A stretch of DNA of 64,000 nucleotides from CAWJLS01 sp963843755 (GCA_963843755.1 CAWJLS010000008.1:124001-188000); one strand, 5' to 3'. Shown: positions 24,901-33,854, counted from the first letter of the stretch. Notes: generated by a model from the sequence alone, not told the origin. A program made the numbers and translations.

Positions 24901-27900
24901 CCGGTCAGTCCGTGCCGGTGGCCAAAGAGATCCGGCTGCCGGCGATCGACGTGCCCGTCGGTGGCGACGACGCGCTCACCCTGGGGCAGATCGCCGATCT
25001 CGTCCAGGTCCCCTTGGCCGCCCTGGCTTCCCTCAACGCCGACCGATCGATCCTGCGCGAGGGCGCGCTGGCGTTTCTCCCGGTCACCGCCGTCGTCCAG
25101 CAGGGCGACAGCCTCGAGACGCTCGCCGGTCGCTTCGGCCTTCAGCCGGTGGACCTGATCGCCGCCGCCGTCGACACCCCGGCGCTGTTCGCCCCCGGCG
25201 CGACGATCGAACTGCAGGACGGCACCTACGTCTTGCGGGAAGAGGACACGGTGGCGGACGTCGCCGCGCGGTTCTCGATTACCGAGGTGGCGCTCTACGG
25301 GGCCAACCCGGGGTTCGACTGGACGCCGCCTCCGGGGCTCTCCGTGCCTTGGGGCGAGACCGTCCGGCTGCCTCCGGTGACCGTGGCCCTCAACCAGAAC
25401 AGCAGCCTGGGCACCCTCGCCCGCTTCGTGGGTGTCGCGGTCGACGAGCTGGTCGCCCAGGTCGCCGGCGACAAGATCCTCCTGGCGTCGGCTCCCGTGC
25501 CGCTGCCACCGGTGCCCTACACCGTCGGCGACGGCGACACCCTGGCGGGCGTCTCCCGGCGCTTCGGCGTCACCGCCCTGGCCCTGGCCCAGGCCAATCC
25601 GGGCTCGGAGGCCCGCTTCGGCACCGTCCTCGTGCCCGAGGCCGAGACCCTGCCCGAGGCCACCCTGCTCGAGCTGCTGCAGGAGCGCGGGGATTTCGCC
25701 GCGTCGACCGGCACGGTCTCCCGCTTCCTCCTCCACGGTCTGCGCTTGCCGTCGCCCGAGGAGATCCCCGGAGTCTTGCAACCCGCAGCAGAGAGTGCCG
25801 CCGCGGTGCCGGGCGAGGTCGACTGGGCGGACCTCTGCCTCTACCCGGTCTACACGCTCACCGGCCAGCAGTGGGGAGCGCCGGCGAAGCCGAGCACGGC
25901 CTATGGCATCGAGCTCAGCTTGAGCGGAGACTCCACGAACGGGGGCGCTGACGGCCCCGATGGCGCCGATGGCGCCTCCTGGCCCTGTCCTCCGCCCGAG
26001 ATCACCTTCCAGTCCGAGACGCCGGACAAGGGGCTGACGATTCACCTGAGCACCCTCGACGTGTCGACCATCGAGGGCTTCGCCGAGCTTCTCAACACCG
26101 GCAGGCCGCCCTTCGATCCGCAGGTGCTGGCCTTCACGCGGCTGCCTCCGTACAGCACGGTCGGAAAGCACTTCGGATTCGCCAAGCCCGTGCCCTGGCA
26201 GGCGCCGAGCGTGCCGCAGTTTACCTCCGAGCCGCTCGGACAGGCCGCCGGCCAGCCGAGCCTTTATGCCCTGCCCGAGGGTCTGGGCCAGGTGCTCACG
26301 GAGCTCGGCGACCGGCCGGCCCCCCTGGTGGTCAAGGTGGGCTCCCAACGCCTGGCCGAGGGACCGTGTGTCCGGGCTGAGGAGGCCGAGGGCTACGGCT
26401 GGGCCACCCGCTTCGAGATCCGTCTGCGCCGGGTTCCGGCTCCGGGCGGAGCGAAGCACTTCGTACCGTCCCTCTACCAGGTCTACAGCGCTGATTCGCG
26501 CAGCAGGACCGCGCTGCTGACCCTCCTCGACGCGTTGCGCGGCGGGGAATCCATGGACGACGTGTCCCTGCATCTCCTCTACGCGGCGAACCCGGCCGGC
26601 GGTTCGGCCGCGGCCGGCGGTGACTCCGCGGGGTTGCGCTCCGACCCGGTGGATCCGGCGTCGATCCTGCTGCTCAAGGCCAACCTCTCGACGCTCACCC
26701 GGAGCCCGGCGACCGGGCTGGATCTGCTCGAAGCCCCACGGACGGCCGACGAAGCGCTCTTCAGCGCCTCCCTGGCGGAGCCACGGGACTTCCTCGCCCT
26801 GCTGTGGGAGGCGAGCGTGGTGAATTCCGGGGGCTACTACCTCTTCTACCGCATCGGCGACGGCGGGGAGCTGCCGCCGCAACTGTTCAATCAGAACCCC
26901 GAGGCGACGTTGACCGTGGTCGCGGTCGTTCGCTCGCCCGGCCTGCCGGAGACGATCGGTCTGCGCCCGTTCCACAACGCGCTCGTCTTCACCGAAAACC
27001 TGGACTCGGAGGATGCGGTGGTCTTCGCCGAGGCCTCCCGCTTCCCGGTGTCGGAGGGGGCGGAGTGGTCGAAGATCGCTCCCCAGCTCCACCTCACGCA
27101 GGAGGAGCTGGCCTGGGCCAACGCCTCCGTCCCGCGCCTCGTGCGCCCCGGGGCCGTTCTCGAGCTCCCCGAGACGAGTTACGCCGTGCTCCCCGGCGAC
27201 GACCTGCTCACTATCAGCCTGGAGACAGGTGCGAGCCTGGCGGACGTCGCCGCCGCCCTCGGAGACCGTACCGACGTCCTCCTCGCGGGCGCCGAGCTGT
27301 TCCGTGGCCCTCAATGGGTCGCGCGTCAGGCCAGTCTTCGGATGGGCAACGAGGGCTTCCGGCTGGTCCGGACCGATCCCGATTCGGAAGCCACGGCGGG
27401 CCACGGCGTGGAGGCCCAGGCGGACCCGGCCACCGCGCTCCAGGTGCGCTTCAACCTGTTCGGGTTCCGCCTTGCCGACTTCGGCGCCTTCGTCCGCACC
27501 GCCGAGGGGCTGCCCGCCGGGCCCGGTCACAGTACCGGCGATCCGTGCGGTGGCAGTGCTGCGGGTGAGCTGCTCGGGCTGCCGGCCACCGCCGACGGCA
27601 CCCCGCCGTGGCTCTACCAGCGGGCCCTGGAGGTCGCGCGCCACGGCAAGGAACCCCTGCCGGTGACGCCGGTTCCGGGGCCGGACCCCTACACCGGTCT
27701 GGACGACGAGGTGCGCCTGGACCTCCAGATCCAGGATCTGTTCGGCAACCGCGGCCTGGCCGACGGGGTCCTTCCCGCCTTGACCAACAGAATCCTCTAC
27801 CGGGACCCGGTGATCGGCCTGAACCAGTGGCCCGCGTCCCAGGCCACCTACCGGTTCGTGGCGTCGGACACCCTGAGGGACCCGGGGGTGCCGGCGGAGG

Positions 27901-30900
27901 CCGTCCTGGAGGTCTCGTTCACCCTCGATCCGTCGCGCTACGTTCCGCCCGCCGCGTCGCCGTGGTCTCCGATCGCCGAACGCGCCGCGACCGACCGGGA
28001 CCTCTACCGCCTGATCTACTTCCAGGTGGCGCGACCGGACGTCTCCCTCAGCGCCAGCACCACGGTGGATCGAGAGAGCCCCCATCGGCTGGACAAGGGT
28101 GCCTTGGTGGACCTGGCGGTGGCGGCGTACCGCTACCTGGACACGGTCGCGGACCTGGTGCAGACCACGGCGGCCGCCGTCGCCGGAGATACTTTGGCGG
28201 CGATCGCCGGAGAGTTCCACGTCAGCGTCCAGGACCTGGCCGAGCTCAACCGCGGTGCCAAGGAGCTCCTGGCCGTGGGGGCGGAGATCCACGTCCCCCT
28301 GGTCTACGCCGTGGTGCGCAACGACAGCCTGGAGACCATCCTCCAGCGCAGCGGCTCCTCCCTGAGCCCGGCGGAGCTCGGCACTCTCAACCGGGGGGAA
28401 CCGCTCCAGGCCGGGACCGTCCTGGCCTTGCCCGACGGCGGGCATCACACGATCGCCGAGGGCGACACCCTGGAGGCGATCGGCGCGGCGCAGGACCCCC
28501 CTGTCTTGCCCGGTGCGCTGGCCGAGCTCAACAAGGCGCTGCCCGATCTCTTCCCGGACGGAGAGGAGATCTCCCTGGGGGTCGCCGTCGAGACCGTCGA
28601 CGCGGGAGACACGCTGGCCTCGCTGGCGCGGACCTACGGCCTGGGCGTCGGGTTGCTCGCGGAGGCCAACGGCGGGCGTCCGATCCTTCACGCGGGGGCG
28701 GAGATCGCCCTCCCGAGCCACCTGGAGCTGGGCGACGAGACCATCTCCACCCACCTCGTCGTGTCGGGCGACACGTTCGCCTCGATCGCCCGCGAGAGCG
28801 GCAGCCGTCCGGCCCTCCTCGGCCTGGCCAACCAGGTCCTGGACGCCGTACTGGAGGTGGGGACGACCTTCGGCTATCAGGTCGGCGACCGGTCGCACCG
28901 GGAGACGGTGGCCGAGCACGACACCCTCGCCACGGTCCTGGCGCGGTTCCAGCAGGCCTTCGACGAGCCGGGGATCACGGCCGGCGACCTGGCCGCCGCC
29001 AACGCCGACGCCGAGGTGTTGCATCCCGGCTCCCGCGTGCTGCTCGCGCCACCGGTGATGGAGGAGGTGGCCCCGGTCTCGGCGGAGAGCTTCCCGTCGG
29101 TGCTCTTCGCGCTCGCGGTGGAAGCGGTTCTCGCTCGCGATCCACAGCTCGTGGATCCGGCCTTCGCCGGTGTCCCCGAGGTGCTCGAGGCCCGCGCCAC
29201 CCTGGCGCCCCGGCTGGTGGCCGTGGGGAGGTCCAAGGACGGCGACCAGGACCTGGGGCTCGAGCGCTTCGCCAAGAACTTCCAGGCCGCGTTCGACGAC
29301 ACGTTGCGCCTGGCGACCGGCGCCGAGCCCGAGCAGGGGTCCGCCGACGGCGCGGCGGCGGCCCGCCGGTTGGTGGCCGTCCAGTGGCAGACCGCGGAGC
29401 TGGGCTACCAGGTCCTCGACCGCCCTTCGTTCTTCGCACCGCGGCCTCTGCTCAACACCCCGTGGGCCGGCGAGGCACAGATCCGTCCCTACAGTCGGGG
29501 CGAGCCTCTGGGGACGGCGGTGGAACAGTCCTTCCGGGGGATCGATCTCGACACCTGGGGCCGTCGCTTCCTGGCGGCGATGGACCGCGCGCTGTCTCCC
29601 GGCGCCTCGGTCGCGGGCTTCCGTCTCGCTCAGAAGGCCTGGACCGGCTTGGCGACGGCCAAGGGCCGGCTCGCCTCGGCGATCGGCGCCACGGTCCAGC
29701 CGATCCTCGAAGGAGAGCCGGTCGGCGACGTCGCCGCGGTGCGCACGGCGCTCGAGCAGCGCCTGTCGATCGAGCTCTCCGAGGCCTATCGGGTCGACAC
29801 CCTGGTCCAGCTCCCGGTGACCGTCACCTCCCCGGCCGACGATCCGAAGACCGCGCTCAGGCTCTCCGGACAGCCCCGAGGCGCCGCCTACACACTGCCC
29901 CAGGGGGCGACCCTGCACGGGGTCGCCACGCACTTCGAGGCTCCGGTGGATCTGCTGGCCACGGTCATGGCCGGGATCCGGTACGTCCTGGTCCCCGGGT
30001 TCGTGGTGCGCTTCGACGGCCATGAGCACACGGTCCGGCCCGACGACAGCCTGGCGGTCGTCGCCGCCGCGCTCGAAACGACACCGCAGGCTCTCGCGGC
30101 GCACCTGGCCACGACGCAAGGCTTCCTCCAGGAGGGTGCCGGCCTGAACCTGGTGCGCCGGCGCGGGGAGCTCACCGACATCGACAGCCTCGCCACGGCG
30201 ATCGCCCGCCTGGCGCTGGACGTCACCAGCGAGGGGGCCCTGAAGAGGGAGGCGGCGAGCTTCGCCGCCATGAACGCCTCGGTGCCGAACGTCTTCCAGG
30301 CCGGAAAGAAGATCCGGCTCGACGACCGGTCCTATGTCACCCGCTCCGGCGACACCCTGGAGACCATCGCCGAGGGGCTCGGTGGCGATGTCACGCCCGG
30401 CGACGTGGTCGAGGCAGAGCTCGACGTCGAGGATCTGGTCGAGCCCGGGACCGTGGTCTCGCTGCTGGTCCGGGTGCCGGGCTACACCCTTTCCGACGCC
30501 AAGGTCGCCCTGTTCGATACCGAGCGGACCGGCAAGAGCTCGACCCTCACCTTCCTCTTCCACGCCGCCTCGAGCACCGCCCTCAGCCGGTTGCGGCTCG
30601 ACCTGGGGTATCAGGTCAATGAGCTCGAGTACGACATCCGGGACGTTTCCTGGGCCCAGGGCTACCAGGCGTCCAGTTGGCTGTCGTTCATCCTGCCCGC
30701 GAGCGACGACTCCCTGGGCCAGGTGGACATCCCGATCCCACTGCGGGCGTATCCGGTCCCCCCGGTCGTCGACCGCCAGAGCTTCGAGCAAGCTCTGCCG
30801 GAGGAGCCGACCCTGGACGAGATCAAGACCTGGAGCTACCGCTACCAGTTCACCTACGACCCCGCGGCCCAGGACCAGCTCTTCACCAGCCAGGAGAGCA

Positions 30901-32021
30901 ACGTTCCCCAGGGCGCGGGCCGGTCGCTGCGCGACGCCGAGCCGGAGCTGCCGGAGCTCCTGGCCCAGTACGCCGACGTCGCGACCCCGCTCGAAGCGGA
31001 CCTCGCCTTGCTCGCCACGCCCGGCGCGACCCAAGATCCTGCGCTGGCGGCGATCGCGGCGAACGCGCTCGAGATCTTCTCCAGGCTCGCCGGCGACATC
31101 GCTGACGCCTGGACGAAGTGGCAGCCGCCGACCGCAACCCCGCCGCCCGCCCGCCCGGTCTACCGCGTGCTGCACCGTAAAGCCGCCGATGGCCGCGACC
31201 GGGTGCGCCTCCAGGCCGCGAACGGCCCGGCCGGCGAGATGCGCTCCGAGGCGTTCCCCGAGATCCGGCTCCTCGACCGGGAGCTGGAGGAGACGGTCCA
31301 CGGGAGCGGGTTCAGCATCGCCACCTTCGCCCCACGATCTCCTCGGGCCGAGGCCGTCTCCCCGGGGGATCGCTACGAGGTGCGGGTGCCCGATCTCCAC
31401 ATCATCGACACCCAGAACATCTGGGGCAGCGTGGCGGTGCAGCGCAACGGGGACCTGATCCCCGGGCGGACGACGTCCTCGGAGTTCGTCTACCAGCTCG
31501 ACGACGTTCGCTTCACCTCCAAGCTGGTGCCCCTCCTGCGGTATCCGAAGGCGTTCGACGTCGCCACCCTGCCCCCCGCGGCCGCCGAGCTGGAGAAGCC
31601 GACGCTCCTCGACTACCTGATCCGGCTCTTCACCGACGTGCTCTCGGAGGGCGAGGGCGGTGGCTCGCCCCAGGCGCGCAACTTGCGCCTCTCGGTCGAT
31701 TTCGGCTTCACCCTCGCCGGCTCGTCGGCCGCGAGCTCGCTGGTCTCCCGGGTTCCCGTCGTGCTGCGGCCGACGTTCCTGTTCGTTCCGGGCCGGGATC
31801 TCGACAGGACGAGCGGTTTCTGCGCCGACCTGGCCACCTTCCTCCAAGGTTGGCTGGTCTGTCGCCAGGCCGACCTTGCGGCGGACGGGCGGTGGATCTT
31901 CGATCTGAGCCTCTACACGACCCTCGGCCAGGCCGAGGCCGCGACCCAGCCTCCTCTGCTGGAGCTGACCCATCTGTACCTCGACCTCGCGGACGTGGCC
32001 CCTTCCAACCCTCAACGATGA
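21984..32021 (+). CDS. Giant multi-LysM protein (3345 residues)
   Basis: Residues 1-510 form many amphipathic beta-strands (for example SVSLKVRVNLGLFTVKVDLS). About 19 LysM-like modules, with motifs such as QEGDTLGGIARRFG and KGDTLESIARTF, then occur in four blocks. The blocks lie at about residues 838-1225 (8 modules), 1730-1790 (1), 2060-2360 (6) and 2635-2830 (4). Non-LysM beta-rich domains separate them and form the C-terminus. Some modules lack the GDT core and look degenerate. LysM domains usually bind N-acetylglucosamine polymers such as peptidoglycan or chitin. There is no signal peptide or membrane helix, so export would need a dedicated route or cell lysis. GTG 21984 follows GAGGGAG. 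Its size suggests a filament, spike or surface scaffold, which is inference. Confidence 0.85.
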   Translation: MNRNEHDDRSPGEELARPAAQSQLEVELTGLFRIRQLALELQARFGKGVDTVFLAQLGDLSLGAILEYLVGLAVPGFRLELPPPWDVINSINLRNLTFEVNVTQSKIGFSYGNLGLNLTFLELEKVQVFFSVSGKRSVDIAVFGSVLGKDFSKDPITWDLLNQPPPSVPTRGAKVFDLSYLGLGQRVTLRDIESLTTVEAVIEALKASYRDVPPDGNPLAHLPALKFDAGAGWLIGTQVSVLDTVALSAVFNDPKLYGLLVSLSGKRAKSLAGLQFEILYRKVADDVGLYHIELKLPDALRQIEAGAASITLPIIDVDIYTNGNFLIDLGFPRDLDFSRSFVIQVLIGPVPVIGAGGLYFGVLDGNTSKAVPRVTNGEFVPVIVFGVGARLGVGKTFNKGILKAGAYLAVQGLLEGALGFFQPTSPSVAKATFYRISGAIGIVAHIYGTVEFAIIKATLDLYAYATAQGVFEAYLPTVLSFEAGVSVSLKVRVNLGLFTVKVDLSFSATFRTSMEIGSRQETPWVLAAGGGDSANLALYSQALEGRGFRPLEGGVLLLDPVYARVLESGVSWRGVQVVDERPTLGLTFQPMTSIGFVGDHPGGGTDGACPRFGPDAEQQVQLVAAMFIQGPEQPGDRAGDGVTPVPVPPVPSDFELLSRYGLLWALQRVKEAKRRVAGDEAGDAVTLSELRLAYHSLTAPGALDVCDVVEFLRLNFAFLIEPPPAKGGDGPTVEEMAQRSYVIFPMLPFLELNAGSGDYEVDFATRTPCSADYRRELAEYFEQLAAQDTPERQGPDRAAQDASGGTAADPPMAACILLDYVSIILRQVLEKAIDLYEVFPYTAQEGDTLGGIARRFGLVDAGAVARIVRANETESAFLVTGTELTVSMGAQRVLGGDTLRSLAERTGLQVVGVGSALRTQAGVLLESASVRVDGGRYTLAKGDTLESIARTFFTTPEAIEAANPGFPWTPVPPGQSVPVAKEIRLPAIDVPVGGDDALTLGQIADLVQVPLAALASLNADRSILREGALAFLPVTAVVQQGDSLETLAGRFGLQPVDLIAAAVDTPALFAPGATIELQDGTYVLREEDTVADVAARFSITEVALYGANPGFDWTPPPGLSVPWGETVRLPPVTVALNQNSSLGTLARFVGVAVDELVAQVAGDKILLASAPVPLPPVPYTVGDGDTLAGVSRRFGVTALALAQANPGSEARFGTVLVPEAETLPEATLLELLQERGDFAASTGTVSRFLLHGLRLPSPEEIPGVLQPAAESAAAVPGEVDWADLCLYPVYTLTGQQWGAPAKPSTAYGIELSLSGDSTNGGADGPDGADGASWPCPPPEITFQSETPDKGLTIHLSTLDVSTIEGFAELLNTGRPPFDPQVLAFTRLPPYSTVGKHFGFAKPVPWQAPSVPQFTSEPLGQAAGQPSLYALPEGLGQVLTELGDRPAPLVVKVGSQRLAEGPCVRAEEAEGYGWATRFEIRLRRVPAPGGAKHFVPSLYQVYSADSRSRTALLTLLDALRGGESMDDVSLHLLYAANPAGGSAAAGGDSAGLRSDPVDPASILLLKANLSTLTRSPATGLDLLEAPRTADEALFSASLAEPRDFLALLWEASVVNSGGYYLFYRIGDGGELPPQLFNQNPEATLTVVAVVRSPGLPETIGLRPFHNALVFTENLDSEDAVVFAEASRFPVSEGAEWSKIAPQLHLTQEELAWANASVPRLVRPGAVLELPETSYAVLPGDDLLTISLETGASLADVAAALGDRTDVLLAGAELFRGPQWVARQASLRMGNEGFRLVRTDPDSEATAGHGVEAQADPATALQVRFNLFGFRLADFGAFVRTAEGLPAGPGHSTGDPCGGSAAGELLGLPATADGTPPWLYQRALEVARHGKEPLPVTPVPGPDPYTGLDDEVRLDLQIQDLFGNRGLADGVLPALTNRILYRDPVIGLNQWPASQATYRFVASDTLRDPGVPAEAVLEVSFTLDPSRYVPPAASPWSPIAERAATDRDLYRLIYFQVARPDVSLSASTTVDRESPHRLDKGALVDLAVAAYRYLDTVADLVQTTAAAVAGDTLAAIAGEFHVSVQDLAELNRGAKELLAVGAEIHVPLVYAVVRNDSLETILQRSGSSLSPAELGTLNRGEPLQAGTVLALPDGGHHTIAEGDTLEAIGAAQDPPVLPGALAELNKALPDLFPDGEEISLGVAVETVDAGDTLASLARTYGLGVGLLAEANGGRPILHAGAEIALPSHLELGDETISTHLVVSGDTFASIARESGSRPALLGLANQVLDAVLEVGTTFGYQVGDRSHRETVAEHDTLATVLARFQQAFDEPGITAGDLAAANADAEVLHPGSRVLLAPPVMEEVAPVSAESFPSVLFALAVEAVLARDPQLVDPAFAGVPEVLEARATLAPRLVAVGRSKDGDQDLGLERFAKNFQAAFDDTLRLATGAEPEQGSADGAAAARRLVAVQWQTAELGYQVLDRPSFFAPRPLLNTPWAGEAQIRPYSRGEPLGTAVEQSFRGIDLDTWGRRFLAAMDRALSPGASVAGFRLAQKAWTGLATAKGRLASAIGATVQPILEGEPVGDVAAVRTALEQRLSIELSEAYRVDTLVQLPVTVTSPADDPKTALRLSGQPRGAAYTLPQGATLHGVATHFEAPVDLLATVMAGIRYVLVPGFVVRFDGHEHTVRPDDSLAVVAAALETTPQALAAHLATTQGFLQEGAGLNLVRRRGELTDIDSLATAIARLALDVTSEGALKREAASFAAMNASVPNVFQAGKKIRLDDRSYVTRSGDTLETIAEGLGGDVTPGDVVEAELDVEDLVEPGTVVSLLVRVPGYTLSDAKVALFDTERTGKSSTLTFLFHAASSTALSRLRLDLGYQVNELEYDIRDVSWAQGYQASSWLSFILPASDDSLGQVDIPIPLRAYPVPPVVDRQSFEQALPEEPTLDEIKTWSYRYQFTYDPAAQDQLFTSQESNVPQGAGRSLRDAEPELPELLAQYADVATPLEADLALLATPGATQDPALAAIAANALEIFSRLAGDIADAWTKWQPPTATPPPARPVYRVLHRKAADGRDRVRLQAANGPAGEMRSEAFPEIRLLDRELEETVHGSGFSIATFAPRSPRAEAVSPGDRYEVRVPDLHIIDTQNIWGSVAVQRNGDLIPGRTTSSEFVYQLDDVRFTSKLVPLLRYPKAFDVATLPPAAAELEKPTLLDYLIRLFTDVLSEGEGGGSPQARNLRLSVDFGFTLAGSSAASSLVSRVPVVLRPTFLFVPGRDLDRTSGFCADLATFLQGWLVCRQADLAADGRWIFDLSLYTTLGQAEAATQPPLLELTHLYLDLADVAPSNPQR

Positions 32022-32038
32022 TGGACGAGGAGACACTC

Positions 32039-32590
32039 ATGAGTCCTTCGAGCAACCCGCAGCCGGCCCCACAGGTTCACGACGTCACTCTGCAGCCGGG
32101 CCAATCCATCACCTTCAGCTCGGTCGTGCCATTCCAGGTCGAGGTGAGCAATCCGAATTCCCGGCACGGCGAGCTGGCGGTCACCGAGGACGGCCAGGCC
32201 CGCCGACTCACCCTGCCTCCCTTCGGCGTCGCCGTGCTCCCCTTCGAAGCCGGCGTGGTCCGGTTGACCAACCTCGGCCAGGTGGTGCTCCTGGTTTCGT
32301 CCGGGATCTCCGAGGCTCAAGGCCAGGAAGGGGGGGGGCGTCTCCTGCCTGAGTCCTTCGTCATCCAGCCGGGCTGGAAGCTCGTCTTCGATCTCCCGCA
32401 CGGCGGTCGGATCGACCTGATGAACGGCAACGAGACCGCCGGGACGGTCGACATCTCTCAGGACGGCAAGTCCGAGCCGCACGAGGTGCCGGCGAAGGAC
32501 GGGATCTCCGTCCCGGTCGCGCCCGGCACGGTCGGCGTCACCAACACCGGGAGCGTGCCGCTCTTGATGACCATCGTCTCCGCGAGCTGA
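32039..32590 (+). CDS. Two-copy small beta-domain protein of the LysM cluster
   Basis: The product is a 183-residue protein made of two related beta domains. The first, at about 14-90, has VTLQPGQSITFSSVVPFQVE, LPPFGVAVLPFEAGVVRLTN. The second, at about 105-182, has FVIQPGWKLVFDLPHGGRID and ISVPVAPGTVGVTNTGSVPL. Layout and the closing pattern VxLTN or VTNTG resemble the single-domain proteins encoded at 15.9 and 16.3 kb, so the cluster seems to use this fold repeatedly. ATG 32039 is favoured by GAGGAG 7 bases upstream; another in-frame ATG at 32018 overlaps the giant gene's stop. There is no signal peptide. Confidence 0.65.
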   Translation: MSPSSNPQPAPQVHDVTLQPGQSITFSSVVPFQVEVSNPNSRHGELAVTEDGQARRLTLPPFGVAVLPFEAGVVRLTNLGQVVLLVSSGISEAQGQEGGGRLLPESFVIQPGWKLVFDLPHGGRIDLMNGNETAGTVDISQDGKSEPHEVPAKDGISVPVAPGTVGVTNTGSVPLLMTIVSAS

Positions 32591-32636
32591 CGGCTCACGG
32601 ACTTCACCGGAAACTCCATCCAGGAGGAGGACTGTC

Positions 32637-33401
32637 ATGACCATCCGTTGGAAAGCGCGGCTCGGGTCTGAGGACATCGCCCCGCTCGAAGAGCGAACCC
32701 GGCTTTCAATCCAAGAGATCTTCGGCGAGATCACTGGATTCGTCGACTACACGCTGGGAGACGCACAGAAAGCGAAAACCCAGGTGGACTGGCCGCCGGA
32801 CGTCGACTTCACCAGCGCGACCAAGGACCAAGAGCATTCCGAGATGGTCGCCCTCGGGAGGATGCTGCCGAGCCAAATGAACCGATGGGGTGTTCAGAGT
32901 GACGGCACGGTCGGCGCCAACGACGGTGATCCGATCGGGGGGGACAACTACCGAACCGATCTGCCGCACTGCGGCCATTGCACGATCCTTCTCTATGTCC
33001 TGCACCTCCCGCTGACGGAACCGACCAAGGGTCGCTACAACCTTGCCGCCCAGCTCGGCTACACGGTGCCAACGGAGGTCCGGCAGAGTCTTCCTACTCT
33101 CGCTCTGCTGGTGAACAAGAACCAGAACGGAGGGGGCGAGGGCTTCGTCGCCGTCAAGCGGATGGTGAATGCGTTCATTTCCACGCCAGCCGCGGATCAG
33201 TGGGTTCTCGAGTTGGCTCCGAGGGTCTACGTGACGAACGAGGCGGTTGTCTCCGGGCCGCCCGACGGGACGGAGATCCTTCCGTGGGAGGAGGCAAGGG
33301 AGCACCGGGTGGACGTCAACAAGGCCAACTACGGCAAAGCCGCTCTTCTCACCATCCTATGGAAGCTGGTCTACGCCGGGATCCTCGCCAACGTGAAGTA
33401 G
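32637..33401 (+). CDS. Unknown 254-residue protein with deaminase-like zinc motifs
   Basis: A strong AGGAGGAGG site precedes the ATG. The first 70 residues are helical and charged. EHSEMVALGRML follows at about 66-77, and HCGHCTILLYVL comes about 45 residues later. HxE followed by CxxC at the start of a helix is the zinc and catalytic pattern of the cytidine-deaminase superfamily, which includes toxin and editing deaminases. The C-terminal half (FVAVKRMVNAFISTPAADQW, then KAALLTILWKLVYAGILANV) is unfamiliar. Sampled lines average 60% G+C, below the cluster. It ends in TAG, yet the same frame stays open and coding-like for 120 more codons. Assignment as a deaminase rests on motif spacing only. 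Confidence 0.55.
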   Translation: MTIRWKARLGSEDIAPLEERTRLSIQEIFGEITGFVDYTLGDAQKAKTQVDWPPDVDFTSATKDQEHSEMVALGRMLPSQMNRWGVQSDGTVGANDGDPIGGDNYRTDLPHCGHCTILLYVLHLPLTEPTKGRYNLAAQLGYTVPTEVRQSLPTLALLVNKNQNGGGEGFVAVKRMVNAFISTPAADQWVLELAPRVYVTNEAVVSGPPDGTEILPWEEAREHRVDVNKANYGKAALLTILWKLVYAGILANVK

Positions 33402-33761
33402 GCCGCCTTCGGCTTCCAGGACGATCTGATCGGGCACTTCGTGAACGTCCCGCGGATCTACGAGGCGACGCTCAGCGACTTGGCGAAGGGTCTCCCATCC
33501 GGGGATCGAGGTCTTCCACAGAGGCCGTTCCTGCAAGTCGACGGGCGCGTCCTGCCCTTGGAGAGAGCTCGCGTCGAGGAGCTCGACGGTCGATCCCTGG
33601 TGGCGACCACTCATTTCGACGGAGCGTGGAAGCTCATCGACCTCATCGCGGAGGATGGTGCGGTTCTGGACCTGCCCCAGACCGTGGTCGGGAGCGGAAC
33701 GCCGACCGTCTACTGGTCGATCGCTTCGGAATCGGACGAGGGGGATTGGCAGGACGTGATT
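33402..33761 (+). pseudogene. Coding segment in frame after a TAG, cut at a tRNA gene
   Basis: From the TAG at 33399-33401 the same frame continues without a stop for 120 codons of convincing protein (QDDLIGHFVNVPRIYEATLS, then SLVATTHFDGAWKLIDLIAE), with strong G/C at third positions. It then enters the antisense of tRNA-Ala with no stop of its own. A GTG at 33441 could start it, but no ribosome site is visible. It is either the lost C-terminus of the preceding gene behind an amber codon, or the 5'- and 3'-truncated remnant of another gene fused at an integration junction. Confidence 0.55.
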
Positions 33762-33837
<76 letters not shown>

Positions 33838-33854
33838 ACCGGTTGGGACGCGTC

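Noticed and set aside
24678..32036. A 2452-codon open frame on the minus strand opposite the LysM giant
   Set aside because: It is a shadow caused by G/C-biased third codon positions; composition is Arg/Gly/Glu/Val-rich without domains, while the plus strand has clear repeats.
15865..33401. A phage-tail-like contractile injection system
   Set aside because: LysM proteins occur in such systems, but no sheath, tube, spike, baseplate wedge or AAA+ ATPase is encoded here.
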